From Arcuatula senhousia (taxonomy: Eukaryota > Mollusca > Bivalvia > Mytilida > Mytilidae), in contig OZ020313.1 of assembly GCA_963971305.1 (NCBI GenBank), positions 57,484,203 to 57,548,202 of the forward strand: a DNA stretch of 64,000 nucleotides. Reading direction: 5' to 3'. Each line of letters opens with the position of its first letter. Within the stretch, counting starts at the first letter, position 1. The notes beneath the pieces were generated by a model. It searched no databases. It was not told the DNA's origin and saw only the letters and a program-made list of their open reading frames with translations. Positions 48,119-59,530 of this stretch are shown here, one piece after another. A program made the translations under genes and the position numbers.

Positions 48119-49293
48119 AAAAATTGTATACTTATATTTTATTGTCAATACAATCATTAATGACAAAAGAACATTGGGTCAGCTTTCAAAATATATATTT
48201 TCTAATTTCAGTGCTATCTACTCATGCATGTTTTATTGATGAATCTCATTTTTTACTAAATAAGGACAGAAATGTACAAGTAACATGTACCCTATTCATA
48301 CATTCCACATCTCATTTCTTTTCTATAAGAGTACCCATTTAACATATAAACTAACAACTTGTTAAATAGCCATTATCAGATATAAGCCACTCTAGCCCTA
48401 ATGAATGTCCATTTGGCTCCAACACATTCAGTTAACATTTGTAGTTAGAACAGCTATTATCACATATAATAAGCTTGTGTTCTTTGCTGCCTTGGCATTC
48501 CTTTTTTAAATCATATATGAGCTCATTTTTTCTATAAAGTAAGAAAAGCCATTAAGCTACCCGGTACTTAAGCCCTAATTAATGTTCACTTCCCCCAAAC
48601 ACATTCATCCTATATCTCATTTTAACATTTAGAAAAGCAATTATCACATATAAGCTTACAAATGTTCAGCTATCACTTCATTAGATTATTCTTTATTTTT
48701 TTATTTAGTAAGAGAACCATAAATTTCTCTGGTTCTAATGGATGGTTTCTGATTCTACCATCTAACAACCCCTCTATAATGAAGTTACATCTCAATAATG
48801 AACATCTCTAATCTCTATACAATGCCAGCATTCACCCAATAAAATACAGAAATAGAAATTAAATCCAATCAAAAGAGGATTTTAAAACAAATTAAGAGCT
48901 GCCAACAGAGAATTTATAGTACAAGATAAAATAGATATTTCCAAATAGAAATACAAAGAATTTTCTCTGGTGTTTTAGTAGTTGGTTGAAGGAGTAAAGG
49001 GAAATATAACCATTTTCTTAATTTATGTTGTTAATAAGATCTTATTATTATCTTTTAGGTGTGTTTATTTGATGTATATCTTAAGGATTTTCCTTTTTAA
49101 ATGTTTAAACAAACAAGATTATGTCTTAAAGACAGAATGCCCAATCTCACAATTTGCGATGACCTGAACAATATTTTATAGATGGGTCATAAATTCTTAA
49201 CCTTTATGAATGCACAGGGTCATAATAGACAGTCAGTTTAATGATAGACGACACCAAATTTTCCCCGCAGGAAATCATGGACCATGCCATTAC
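48119..49293. other. Intron 5 beside exon 5, nothing seen
   Basis: AT-rich intronic DNA; a loose recurrence of atcacatataagctt-like and ctcatt segments between 48360 and 48680 is too weak to call a repeat. Confidence 0.5.
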
Positions 49294-49407
49294 CTTATTG
49301 GAATCTAGATCTACAAGCCAAACATCATCAGGAATCTTAAATTCTTTTTTGTAGGGAATAAAACTGGCAGGCACTCCAATAATGAAAGGTGTAGGGGCAC
49401 TCAGCAG
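49294..49407 (-). CDS. Madd: Madd exon 5: cDENN end
   Basis: 114 nt, phase 0 to 0, residues 352-389. Reads [16 protein letters not shown], then [16 protein letters not shown], closing the cDENN subdomain. Acceptor TTTGTAG, donor AAG|GTAATG. The next intron toward exon 6 is the longest in the gene (7.3 kb) and holds most of the interspersed elements. Confidence 0.95.
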
Positions 49408-50048
49408 CTACAAAAAGAAAAAAATACCATCAATCAATCGATAAATAAACAGCAGCTAGATAAATAAACAATCAATCAATCAAGTCAGCTGTCTGCTAGG
49501 TACATATTTTTCAATATGTATATAATTTTTGCTGAAATGTAATATGACTGCTATGGCTGTGTTATTTTTGCTGAAATGTAATGTGACTGCTAAGGCTGTG
49601 TTATTTTTTGTGCTCTTTAAAAGATAAACAATAGGGGGAAGGTTAGGACTAAAAACTAGTTTAACCCCTCCACAATTTATATGTGCCTGTCCTAAGCCAG
49701 AGATCCTTGTCAAAGCTTTTGTTTGTCCTTGTCAACTATCTGTTTTTTTTTGTTTTATGTCCAGAAATGGGTCTTTCATTGATAATCTAGGCTTATGTAT
49801 TGTGTTATCAGTCTTGGGCCAATGCAAGACAGCGAGCAGTGACCTCTGGTCATGTTGAAGACTGCTGGCTGTTTTCCATTGTGATTTTTCAAATTGCCTT
49901 TCCTTTAATATTGGTTGTGTCGCCTACACTTATTCCACATCTCTTTAACGTCTATGATACATGCACATATGACAAAGACAAACAAAATTGTGGGAATTTC
50001 TTTATGTTTTTTATCTGTTTGTAGGTCCAGCTATCACAGTGTACTGAC
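49408..50048. other. Intron 4, short two-copy repeat
   Basis: Around 49525-49612 a segment with gctgaaatgtaat and ggctgtgttatttt occurs twice in tandem (period 38 bp). Nothing else recognised. Confidence 0.55.
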
Positions 50049-50180
50049 CTGTTCTCCTGAAGACATACATGTTGGTAACAACGGAATGACTGGAAACATA
50101 TACTCCAATGGATACAGCATGTACACAAAGGCCATTACACTCATTGTTAGGGCGTTATAGTCTCGGGATTGCATCACAAC
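50049..50180 (-). CDS. Madd: Madd exon 4: cDENN core
   Basis: 132 nt, phase 0 to 0, residues 308-351. Reads [18 protein letters not shown], then [17 protein letters not shown], one of the most conserved cDENN stretches. Acceptor TTTTAG, donor CAG|GTCAGT. No long open frame marks this exon; it is found by conservation and splice sites. Confidence 0.95.
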
Positions 50181-51010
50181 CTAAAAGATAAAATATAAGC
50201 AAACATGACCAATGTATGAATGTGTTATGTGCAGATATATACTGCATAAACAAGACTATGGCCCTGACAATGTCTACTGCCTGCCATTTATTTCAGTTGG
50301 ATAGCAAACAGTACAAAATATGTATGACCTTGATTATTGAAAAAGTGAGAAATGACCCCAAAGTCAACAGGTTTATTCCTAACTGCATCAGCTTCAATGT
50401 GTAAGTTTTATAAAATCCAAGGAAATCATTAGAATGTTATACTGAGGAAATCAATTTCTGAGCTAAAATCTTGAATCTTATTTTACGAAATTGTGACACT
50501 GACCCAATGACCCCAAAATTGATATATAATGGTAGGTTTCTTTTTTTTAAATTTCAATGTATGTCAGTGAATGATTTATAAAACTCCATCCAATGTGCTG
50601 AAAAGTTAGGTCTTAGCAACGAAACCTTAGCAACAAGGTTTAAATGAAATGTTGACAGACTTATTGTTTTTACAAAATGTCCATTACATTTGAAAGGCTC
50701 AAGTGCCCACATAACAACATTACAGTATGTTAGATGTGACCTTGACCTTTGACACACATATATACAATGTATACATACATGTACATAAAGCCAAAAACAG
50801 TGTCATGTACACCATATAAAATCTATATATTGTATATTAATTGTCTTCATATTGTACTTTAGTTTTAATGGTGAAGCCCTGGAAAATAACTGGAAAAGGG
50901 GATCTTTTCACATAGATCTTGGTTATAATAAGGGTGGTTCCATTAGATTTAAATGGGAAGGGGACATACTTTGTTTAAAGACCAACATGATAATATCATA
51001 GTTAAGGATG
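50181..51010. other. Intron 3, nothing seen
   Basis: No exon-like sequence recognised before the exon 3 edge copy. Confidence 0.5.
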
Positions 51011-51150
51011 ATTCTTACCTTTTAATCTAACATTATAGCTGTCAGTATTTTTATACAAGTGTTCATTTCCAAAAGTTTCAGAGGTAACACCCCCACCCCC
51101 TTTACTTGTAAATCAGAGGTAACACCCCCTTACCCCTTTACTTGTAAATC
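51011..51150 (-). repeat. Diverged copy of exon 3 donor edge
   Basis: 51011-51075 matches 51147-51210: on the plus strand both read cttacctt.ta.tctaacatt followed by atagctgtca and atacaagtgt. The donor (AAG|GTAAGA) is retained in the copy. Offset about 136 bp. Between them a 35-bp C-rich segment with gaggtaacaccccc also occurs twice. Confidence 0.88.
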
Positions 51151-51154
51151 TTAC

Positions 51155-51313
51155 CTTATATTCTAACATTATAGCTGTCAAAACTTTCATACAAGTGTCA
51201 ACACCTAAGAGCTCAAGAGGTAAATGTAGAGGAAAGTCTATTAGAGAAAACCGGGTGTGGTCTGGCAGAGCGAACAGCAAGGGAGGCTGGAGGTCTTTAG
51301 GGAGCACCTGGAC
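51155..51313 (-). CDS. Madd: Madd exon 3: cDENN core
   Basis: 159 nt, phase 0 to 0, residues 255-307. Contains [16 protein letters not shown] and [18 protein letters not shown], which are near-identical to vertebrate MADD, ending LTAIMLEYK before GTAAGA. The block belongs to the cDENN domain that forms part of the Rab-binding surface. A diverged second copy of the exon's 3' end plus donor sits at 51011-51075. Confidence 0.95.
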
Positions 51314-53618
51314 CTAAAATGATAAATCTTGGCTTATTACAAACAAATAAATCAATATATAAATGACCATCTACATGCACATGTTAATTATGTACCATGA
51401 TCATACTGGGACCCCATGCTGAAGCTTCATACCACTGATATAGAAATGTAGCTCAGCTGCCCGTACATCCATCATTTAATAACCCAGACTTTGAATTCAC
51501 GCAATCCATTTTAAAGCCAACATGATCAATCATGACAATTAGATCAACTTTTATCATAGTCATATGGTTGTTGCAATGATCTACAGCATATGACACAAAC
51601 ATTGAGTGAAAGTTTCATGAAATTCCATACAGTGATTAAGAAGGAGTTGCTTCTGGGTAACCTTAAACATTTACAGTGTAACTAACTAACTAACTAATTT
51701 TAATCAGTCTAAAATCCATTACAGAGGACCATCACTGAAAAGGAAACAACATTCTACAGTGTATGTCATGTATGTAACCTTTGGACTTTAAATATTGGAA
51801 AGTAAGGTGGGTAGAAGGATACCCTTATCACTATATACACGTACCCCCACTTGTAACGTGTGACTGAAATGCTTTTTAGTTAACCCTTATAATTTGCTGA
51901 CTTTGCATTTTTTTTAATTCAAATGTTTGAATTCTTTATATGACGTAGTATAAAAACAAGGAATTCACATTAAATTCTGTAGTTAACATATAGTAGTTGT
52001 GGGAAAATTAAAAGTAAAATCTTTTTTCTCCATATTTCAAAATGTTTCCTTCTCAGTTTACAACATGCTGTTGGCAATGTTTACTTTTCATTCTAATTTT
52101 AGACCTTTTTAGTTTTACAATGAATAATACATTTTAGAATTTAAATCTTACAACCATTGATAACATGATAAATACTTATATAAATGTTCTGGTGGGTGGA
52201 AGTCTGGCCTACTTGACATTTAAATCACATTCTAATATATCAATAATTCATATATCTGTATTAATAAAAAAACACTTTCACTAGTATTTGAACTATTATA
52301 ATAAACATGATTTATGAAGGTTTTATTAACTTGAGACCTTTTAAAAGTACCCGGTAAACACATTTAATAAAACTTATCAGGAGATGTCTAAATGTTTATT
52401 TAGATTATTTTTTAAGAATGTATATATATTGACAAATGTTAGCAAATCAGTTAACATAAGGTCATAAAAGTTTTGCTTATATGTATACATTTACATGAAT
52501 GACTGATGGCTTCATACAAGTACAAATGATTTTAAATAAAACAAAAGCATGGCTCCATGTTCCCTGTGAGGCAAAACTTGTTGCCTACACCTTGTTGACC
52601 TTTAAGCTTCTGACCCGAATTCAAAAAAGCTTCTTTTATGGCTTATAAGCCTAGTTTCATGAAATTCTGTTAAAGCATGAAAAGTTACTCTCATTATGCT
52701 CATATAACCAATTTGAATGGAAGGATGACAACTAAACTGTATACTCCCTGGCTTTCTTGAAAGGTATGGGGACAATTATCATGAATTATGACAATAAAAC
52801 TGATTTATATATATGACAAGGTCAAAATGAAATATGAGGCAGGGTTGGATCCAGGATTTTAGTTATGGGACATGAAAATTCTTTTTGCCAAGTGGTGCCA
52901 GGCTTGAAATCTTTTGTGTTTTTTTTACATTGATGTTCACATGCCCTTCACGCCCCTTTTAATCTGCACCAGTTTAGAGCAACACCCCCTCTAAATCTGC
53001 ACCTGTTCAGAGCAATGTTGAAATTAAACATGTAACAATAGCTTGTATATGTATAGACATGATAGGTTACAACTCAAGCTTGATGATTCCAATACACTTT
53101 ATCGTTTCTCTCTAACCATGTTAATGCAGTGAAAGAAAACACTCAAAAGAATAATTTCACCCTGAATTCTATAAAATCTATATAAGAATCTTATCAAGAC
53201 TCATTCATTTAGCCTGGACTAGAATCAATATAGATCTTCTTCATCGATCAGAATTCCATGAAACTGGATCAATACCAGCCGTGGGATCTAAGTAAAGTGT
53301 TCTCTGAGTGATCCTTTCCTCTAGACAGATTCAAACAATCCATTACATATGACATTTCTCTAATGTCCAATTAAAATACAAAGTAGAAGGAGCTACAGTT
53401 AAAGGCCAGCGTCAGTGGGAAGAAATCATGTTATGTTTAATACAATAATTCCAAGGAATCTTAAAACATCCTACATGGTTGAGAATGAGGTTAACAGAGT
53501 TGAAAATCTATAGATATTTAAATCTTATTACAATTTATTGATGTAAAAAAAGAGTTCATCTTAAAAAGAAACTGAAAATGGATGAAAAGTTCTATGAACA
53601 AATGTTTATAAATCAGCT
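51314..53618. other. Intron 2, nothing seen
   Basis: AT-rich with no exon edge copy or element that I could support. Confidence 0.5.
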
Positions 53619-53837
53619 TACTGTGGTGTCATTATTATTCGTGGGGTATCAATTTTCATGGTTTTCGTGGGTGGTGTTGACCCATGAAATTAGATACCCC
53701 ACGAAAAGGAATTTTAAAATTTGATCTGTTTGCTTTAGACTTTAGAACCACAAATTTAGGAATCCACAAACTTATCAATTTTAATATTAATCGAACCACG
53801 AAAATTTGTACCAACGAAAATAAATGAATCCACAGTA
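53619..53837. mobile_element. MITE, family 1 copy
   Basis: Starts tactgtggtgtcattattat and ends aaataaatgaatccacagta; imperfect TIRs of about 25 bp with internal secondary inverted motifs (ttcgtgggg, ccccacgaa). Related to 32382-32583. Confidence 0.8.
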
Positions 53838-53934
53838 GCTGGAAATTTGTTTTCTGCTGCTATGGCTCTATTTAAGTAAGGGTTATTCTATTCTATCCTT
53901 CTGCTGAAAGTACTAGTAGTATACATGTACTAAC

Positions 53935-54076
53935 CTCGACTCTTGTTTTTCCAGGGACAGGTACAGGTGCACTCAGTAATCTGAGGATCCAGGTTTCTAT
54001 TTCCTTGACTTCATGCATAACAAGACCTGTTAGATTATCACTTCCCTGGCCTGTAAGAACTCCCCAAACTGTGTCC
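53935..54076 (-). CDS. Madd: Madd exon 2: uDENN/cDENN linker
   Basis: 142 nt, residues about 207-254. Reads RDTVWGVLTG through HEVKEIETWILRLLSAPVPVPGKTRVE, matching the vertebrate segment that begins the cDENN core. The acceptor is TTTTACCACAG and the donor GAG|GTTAGT, phase 0 out. A diverged copy of its 5' edge, acceptor included, lies about 209 bp upstream in the intron at 54243-54310. Confidence 0.93.
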
Positions 54077-54242
54077 CTGTGGTAAAACAAAAAATGTCAT
54101 AATACAGGGCTGTCAAGTTTTTATGAGCTGCTTGCATGAGATTTAATGAAAAATTGAAAGATCAAAGGAAAAAATTAAAAGATCAAATAAATTTGCCACC
54201 AATTGCTGACTAGATGCGTGACACATGAGAGGTCTGTAGTAG

Positions 54243-54312
54243 CATGATTAAAATACATGTAAGAACTCCCCACACTGTGTCCCTGTGGTTTAAACAAGAA
54301 ATGTCATACATG
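54243..54312 (-). repeat. Diverged copy of exon 2 acceptor edge
   Basis: Plus-strand gtaagaactccccacactgt then gtccctgtggtttaaac repeats the authentic exon 2 start at 54054-54095. The acceptor ACCACAG is retained. Offset about 209 bp. Confidence 0.85.
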
Positions 54313-54988
54313 TAGCAGCATTAATACATGTACCATACAAAACTGTTGTACAAACACATATTTTACCATGCTACACAGTATACTATAAAGGAATGTAACA
54401 AGTAAATGTTTCTCCTAAGCACGCGAAGACTGACACGAATTGTTGAAATAGAGCAATTTTTGCTGCTACATGTATGCACATTTGTATATGTTGTCCTTGT
54501 TATAATGAATTGAGGTATTAAATTTCATGAAGATCCAAAATATGATTTCTCAGAGATGAGCTTCAACAGTTTCCAATGATACATGTTAAATCATGTGAAG
54601 ATCCAATGGTGTTAAATGCAGTTGGTGAATTTATTTTTAAATACATTTGTACTTAAAAATTTATATAGAATCATCATGAATATTAAGATATCTGTCTTGC
54701 TAGTACTCTGATATGTGTACATGTGATTGTAACTCTTTAATTATTGTTCTTTTCTCTTTAAATGTTATGTATACTCATGCTGCCACTTGTTGGGCCCTTG
54801 ATTGGAAAATAAAATATGTTCTATGTTCTATGTTAACATACTTGTAAGGTGAAATCATCATTTTGGAAACAGAAACAGTACGACACTATATATGTTCCTG
54901 GTTTTAAAAAAATGTGCCTGTCCCAGAACTCAACCAGCAAAATATAGGCAAATTTAATGCATGTCCAGCAAATTTGCAAAATCTACAT

Positions 54989-55200
54989 TACTGTAAACCA
55001 ATTAATTTTCCCGGCTACAAACTTTTGCGGTTTCCTTAGAATGAACATTTTCACAGAGATAATCTTTCGCAGTTTCGTAATTCTCCATCATTACAACCTT
55101 TTCACTCTGACTGTTTCGCGGCTATAAATTTTCCCAGATGCAAAGCTTCAGCGAATCGCACGAAAGTTTATAGCACGCAAAAATTAATTGGTTTACAGTA
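54989..55200. mobile_element. MITE, family 2
   Basis: TIRs: tactgtaaaccaattaattt at the left and its exact reverse complement aaattaattggtttacagta at the right. 212 bp, with TA at both edges. No coding. Confidence 0.88.
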
Positions 55201-55950
55201 GATATGTTTAGTTTGTCAAGCAGTATTTGTATTTAGGTCTGACAAGCCAAGAACAGATTTTGCGAAGACTGTGTTTCACAACTTTTGCTGCATTTTAGGT
55301 ATTACATGTAGTTGGTATATGTACCAAAAGCAGCTTTAGAAGCAGCGTGCCTGGCGCCCACCCTCCTGTTTATAAATTTCTCGATCTGCTAGTGTACTGT
55401 ACATGTAGATACCAGAATACTGTTGTGATGTTCATAGTGTATCAAGTTGATACCATGAATATGCAATATACATGTATATATACAGCATGTACACTGTAGC
55501 ATAATACATGTTACATGTAGTTTCTTGAAGAGAGAGTAAAAAACAAAATAATTAAATTTTAAACATCTTATACATGTAGATTTCTTTTATAATCATTTCA
55601 CCATATAAAATATTAAATGCACACAATGATGTCGTTGGATTGCCCATAGTGAATTAACAGATATGTGTGAAACTGTCATATGTTATACAACCGGCCTGAG
55701 GACACCTACTTATTGAGGTGTTGAAAGGGATATCGTTATAATCTCATTAACTAATTCCTATTACACTCAATATCAATAAAGAAATCAATAAAATACATGT
55801 ACATGTAACCTCAGGTTAATGGTAGGCTGTTTTATAACACTGGAAATTGAATATATTCTGAAACATAAAAAATAATTTGCATCAAAATGAGAAGGCTGTT
55901 AAGTGTAATAATGAATTAAAAATTATTTCATGAACATATAAGAAGCTTAC

Positions 55951-56621
55951 CTTGATTTATCTCTGGTTGAGGACACACCAATTCTTTTTGGACATGTCCG
56001 TTCATGGCAGGCATCAATGAGGCGACGTAAAATAAAAAGACATTCACGGAACGTAGAAAAAAATGGATGATGACTAACTATGCATAGTGAGGTTAATACA
56101 TTATTTCGAACTCTTGAAGCAGTTTTTATTTTACGACTAGTTTTCGGAGATTTTTCAGCATTAGAATCATTAGGGTCTATAGTCAATGAATTACCGTTCC
56201 CATCTGTGCTATTTCTATCCCCTTTCCAGCGGTCATGATACTTTTTCTCAAATGGTCTGAAAAAATTAACACAGATTCCATATCTGATTATTCCAGAATC
56301 TTTTTCTGTCAATGTAAAAACAAATGAAGTTGTCTCCCTTAGACTCATACGCTTGGGTCCTACACTGATGCATCCTTCCGGCTGACAGAAGAATATAATA
56401 TCTGTTGGCAGTGGGAAATCTTTGTGATCTTCTAGCGGGTATCTTCTCAGCAGCTCGGGTGTCTGGGCTACATTATTGTTTTGATTAGGATGGTGACTAC
56501 TGACTATGGTTATATAGTCTATAAGTCTGGGACAAAACTGTCTCTGTGGAGTAGACGCTGTGTCAGACATGTCTGACTAACCGTTCCATAGACTGTACAC
56601 ACTTATTGGCTGTATCTTCAC
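55951..56621 (-). CDS. Madd: Madd exon 1: start codon and uDENN
   Basis: Coding runs 56570-55951 (206 codons plus 2 nt); 56621-56571 is 5' UTR behind a strong polypyrimidine tract and TAG acceptor at about 56622-56650. The protein starts MSDTAST, then shows FCPRLIDYI, the block AQTPELLRRYPLEDHKDFPLP, FFCQPEGC and SFVFTLTEKDSG, followed by RYGICVNF and, near residue 165, LTSLCIVSHHPFFSTFRECL. These are hallmark blocks of the MADD uDENN subdomain. Residues about 115-155 form a variable charged loop, as in vertebrates. The ATG is chosen because it is the first in frame after the acceptor and lies close to the conserved start. The exon ends AG|GTAAGC, phase 2. Confidence 0.95.
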
Positions 56622-57669
56622 CTACAACATGTACAAGAAGAAAAAGAAAGAGTTCATCTAGATGTGATGCATAACTCTTGGTATTTACTATTTAACATCA
56701 TATGCATGTTGGCACAAACTGTCTTACTGCTATGTTTTTGTGAAATGATCAATATTTTGTATACAGTATTGTGTAATACTCAATCCCTTATTGACCCACT
56801 ATTATCAGACTGTAAACTTCTTCCCTTGGCTCACACTTTAATCTTCATGTCAAACTTGTGTCAATATGTGGGCAGAGAGCTTAAGCAGCTATGGCTACCA
56901 TTGTCTACTGAAAAATCATTCTAAATAATTTTTGGGGGTTACTTAATGATAGAAGATAATGAGATGTGGAATAAGTGTACGTGGCACAATCTACAATATA
57001 AGCGACAAAAATTTTCAAAAATTCCACAAAAATCCTGAGTTTATCAGGTCAAAAAATCTACCTTCTAACACATGTCTAAAGATGGTGTTTACAACAAAAT
57101 CTAACCTACATGTATTTTTTTAAGAGATATCAATAACTACGATCATTAAACAAATGTCTTAAATGAGCAGTGAAAAAATTATCCGCTTTATTGACCATTT
57201 ATCATGTTTATAGGCCATATGAAATGGAAGTCATAATGTCATGAATGTTGAACTCAACAAATCTTTGTAAGGAGAAAATAGAATATCTTTTAAAACCAAT
57301 AATATTTGGTATTAACCTAAATATTATGATCTAGATGTGGAAGTCTTAAATCTATTTTAAATGAAAGAATACTTGCAAGATCCGTCACACTGGATGAATA
57401 CATCATGTACATGTACATGACTACAATGATTACATCAAATTAGCGAATGGTTTTACTGGCATCAACTTCAAGTGATCAACTTATAATGATCATACATAGT
57501 CATTGTACATGTAACTGCAGTTAATATCACAAATCAGCTTAGATTTTGAAAAGTCACTTTCCAAAAATATATTTCATTGATCATTGTTGATTCCATGTGA
57601 TCTTTCAATCTGTTCCCCTCTTTTTGAGCAGATTCCATGTACCTTTTAACATGTTTAAGCAGATTATTT
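56622..57669. other. Intron upstream of exon 1 (5' UTR intron), nothing seen
   Basis: The acceptor and pyrimidine tract of exon 1 lie at 56622-56655. The plus-strand frame 56664-56924 is not supported as coding. Confidence 0.5.
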
Positions 57670-57671
57670 GA

Positions 57672-57862
57672 AAGTTAGTGGGAGCTTGGTGGCTAAGTGG
57701 TTAAGGTGCTGGACTGTAAATTTTGAAGTCAACAGGAAAAGGGGAGATGTGGGTAGGTGCGGATAATCTAGCAGATGTGGTGCACTACTTGGCGGCCCAC
57801 ATTGGGGTCTTTTATGTGCATGAAGGGTAGCACTCTTCACACACGCTGGCCCACTAAATGGA
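57672..57862 (+). mobile_element. tRNA-derived SINE-like relic
   Basis: The head reads ggtggctaagtggttaaggt then gctggactgtaaa, resembling the 5' half (A box, D arm, anticodon stem) of a serine/leucine-type tRNA. No clear B box follows. The tail has ggcccacattggggtctttt. Best read as a decayed SINE, not a tRNA gene. Confidence 0.55.
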
Positions 57863-58328
57863 CTATACTTATAAATGTGTACAAAATGTATGGTCAGCAG
57901 TCAAGAAGTTTGACTTTTGTCCCTCAATCATGTCAATGATCAATCAGGCCCTTACTGTCACAAATTATACACCTGATTATAGTACCGTTATTGGCTTAAA
58001 TGCAGAATTCTATATACATGCATCCTGCAATGATGATCAAATTGATAGAAACAAGACAAGTGCCTGAGTGTGTACATGTAGGGGTATGGATCGCTTAAAA
58101 GAAGAGGATTCTGCTGTTATATTGATTTAAGAGGCTGTGGTCATGAGCCAAATGTTTTATTTGATTAAAGAAATAAAATTTTAAAAATAATAGAATAAAG
58201 GATCGATTATTTAATCTGTTTATTACAATTTACAATCAATACACCCGAATTTAGAGATAAACAACGTCTTTAACAATTAATAAATCGAATTCATTTAAAT
58301 GGGACATGTACTTTTTTGTCACTCTTAC

Positions 58329-58480
58329 CATAATTTTAATGCATTGTCCCACAAATCATCTTTAAATTCCACATTTTATGTCTTGTACACTTGTCAGATG
58401 TTGCAGAGTATGATAAACAGCCATTGACGTACGGATCGACCAAAGCGACCTCTGTAAACAAAGGAGGAAATATAACTCTG
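58329..58480 (-). other. Possible 5' UTR exon and promoter area
   Basis: On the minus strand ATTATG|GTAAGAGTG at 58329/58328 is a good donor, and the sequence upstream is less AT-rich (plus-strand cgtacggatcgaccaaagcg). A first non-coding exon is required because exon 1 starts with an acceptor. The exact start is unknown. Confidence 0.3.
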
Positions 58481-59280
58481 ATTTTCTCACAAAAACCGCG
58501 GGAAACTTTTGAAATGTATTATCTTATGATCATATAAACTATGTTAACATTGCATGGAAATGTCCTTGTTGGCTAAAATAAAATAATGACTTCTATTTAA
58601 TGGATAACGTCTGAGTATACTTGCAAATGGTCCAAGCCCAAGAAGGAGTGCAGGTGGTGCAAATTTACACGTTTGGAGAAAAAATACACCGTACACCCTC
58701 TTTCAGAAAAAAATGTGCACGGACTTAGTCTCTTCATTGAATGAATGATTAGATTGATCGCATGCATTAATTGTGTTTAGTACAATTTATGGTTATCGTC
58801 TAAATTACAAGAAAATGGTAACTTGACCTTTAAAGCCAGCTGTACATTATGATATTAGTATAAATAGTTACAGTGGTGCCTCTAAGCAGGAACATTAAAT
58901 AAACACGTTTTAAAATGTTCCTGCTCTAAGTGAGTACATTTTTCTGTATTCTAAAATAGGTAAATTCTGTATAAATCTATAAAAATGTTCCACTATTTTC
59001 ATGCCTTTTCTCTTATCATATACATGTACCATACGTTGTTATTTTTGGCTTGTATTCCATAATCTTTATAATCTCTATAGGGCCATCAGTTTGTTCTTTA
59101 TCACTGTTATTTGGAACATATGTTTTCATCTGTATTCTTTAATTATTTATTAATTTTTATGTATGTTTTCATTTTCAAAAGGTTAAAAAGTGTAAGATCT
59201 AACTAATTATAGCAATTGGATTGAGGAGTCTCATTCTAATTGTAATTCTTTATATATATAGTCCAATTAAAGGGACCCAT
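58481..59280. other. Upstream flank, nothing seen
   Basis: AT-rich sequence; no TATA box or CpG cluster that I would call. Confidence 0.45.
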
Positions 59281-59287
59281 TAAGGGC

Positions 59288-59396
59288 ATATAAATCAAAA
59301 CATATAAACAGACAATTAAATCAAAACATATAAACAGACAATTAAATCAAAACATATAAACAGACAATTAAATCAAAACATATAAACAGACAATTT
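59288..59396. repeat. 26-bp x 4 tandem repeat
   Basis: Four near-perfect copies of taaatcaaaacatataaaca then gacaat. Confidence 0.95.
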
Positions 59397-59530
59397 TTAC
59401 AATGATTATGTTGATTGGATATTGATAAATACAATTATAAAACGAAACAACAAGTCAGCCAATTATTTCGTCAACGTAGCCAAGGATATCGGTGATCCAA
59501 ATATAGTTATAGACAAAAACCATCCTAGTC

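Larger units (their letters stand above)
3816..56621 (-). other. Madd: Madd (Rab3-GEP/DENN) orthologue, gene span, 28 recognised coding exons
   Basis: The joined exons give a 1542-codon frame from an ATG at 56570; exon lengths and phases close without a break. From family knowledge, MADD is a cytosolic/vesicle-associated GEF for Rab3 and Rab27 with a tripartite DENN module at the N-terminus, a disordered middle, a death domain and a C-terminal PH-like region. All four parts are recognisable here in that order. The vertebrate protein is about 1600 residues and ends with a conserved tail that I could not find below 3816, so the 3' end is missing, hidden or outside the window. All 27 introns of this chain are GT-AG by reading. 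The orthology call rests on long stretches matching vertebrate MADD from memory, not on an alignment. Confidence 0.93.

Noticed and set aside
47713..48342. 209-codon plus-strand ORF
   Set aside because: Crosses the nested element, element A and unique flank; a composite of repeat sequence.
57672..57760. tRNA-Ser/Leu gene
   Set aside because: Only the 5' half resembles a tRNA; no B box, acceptor-stem pairing or terminator is visible, so it is called SINE-like.
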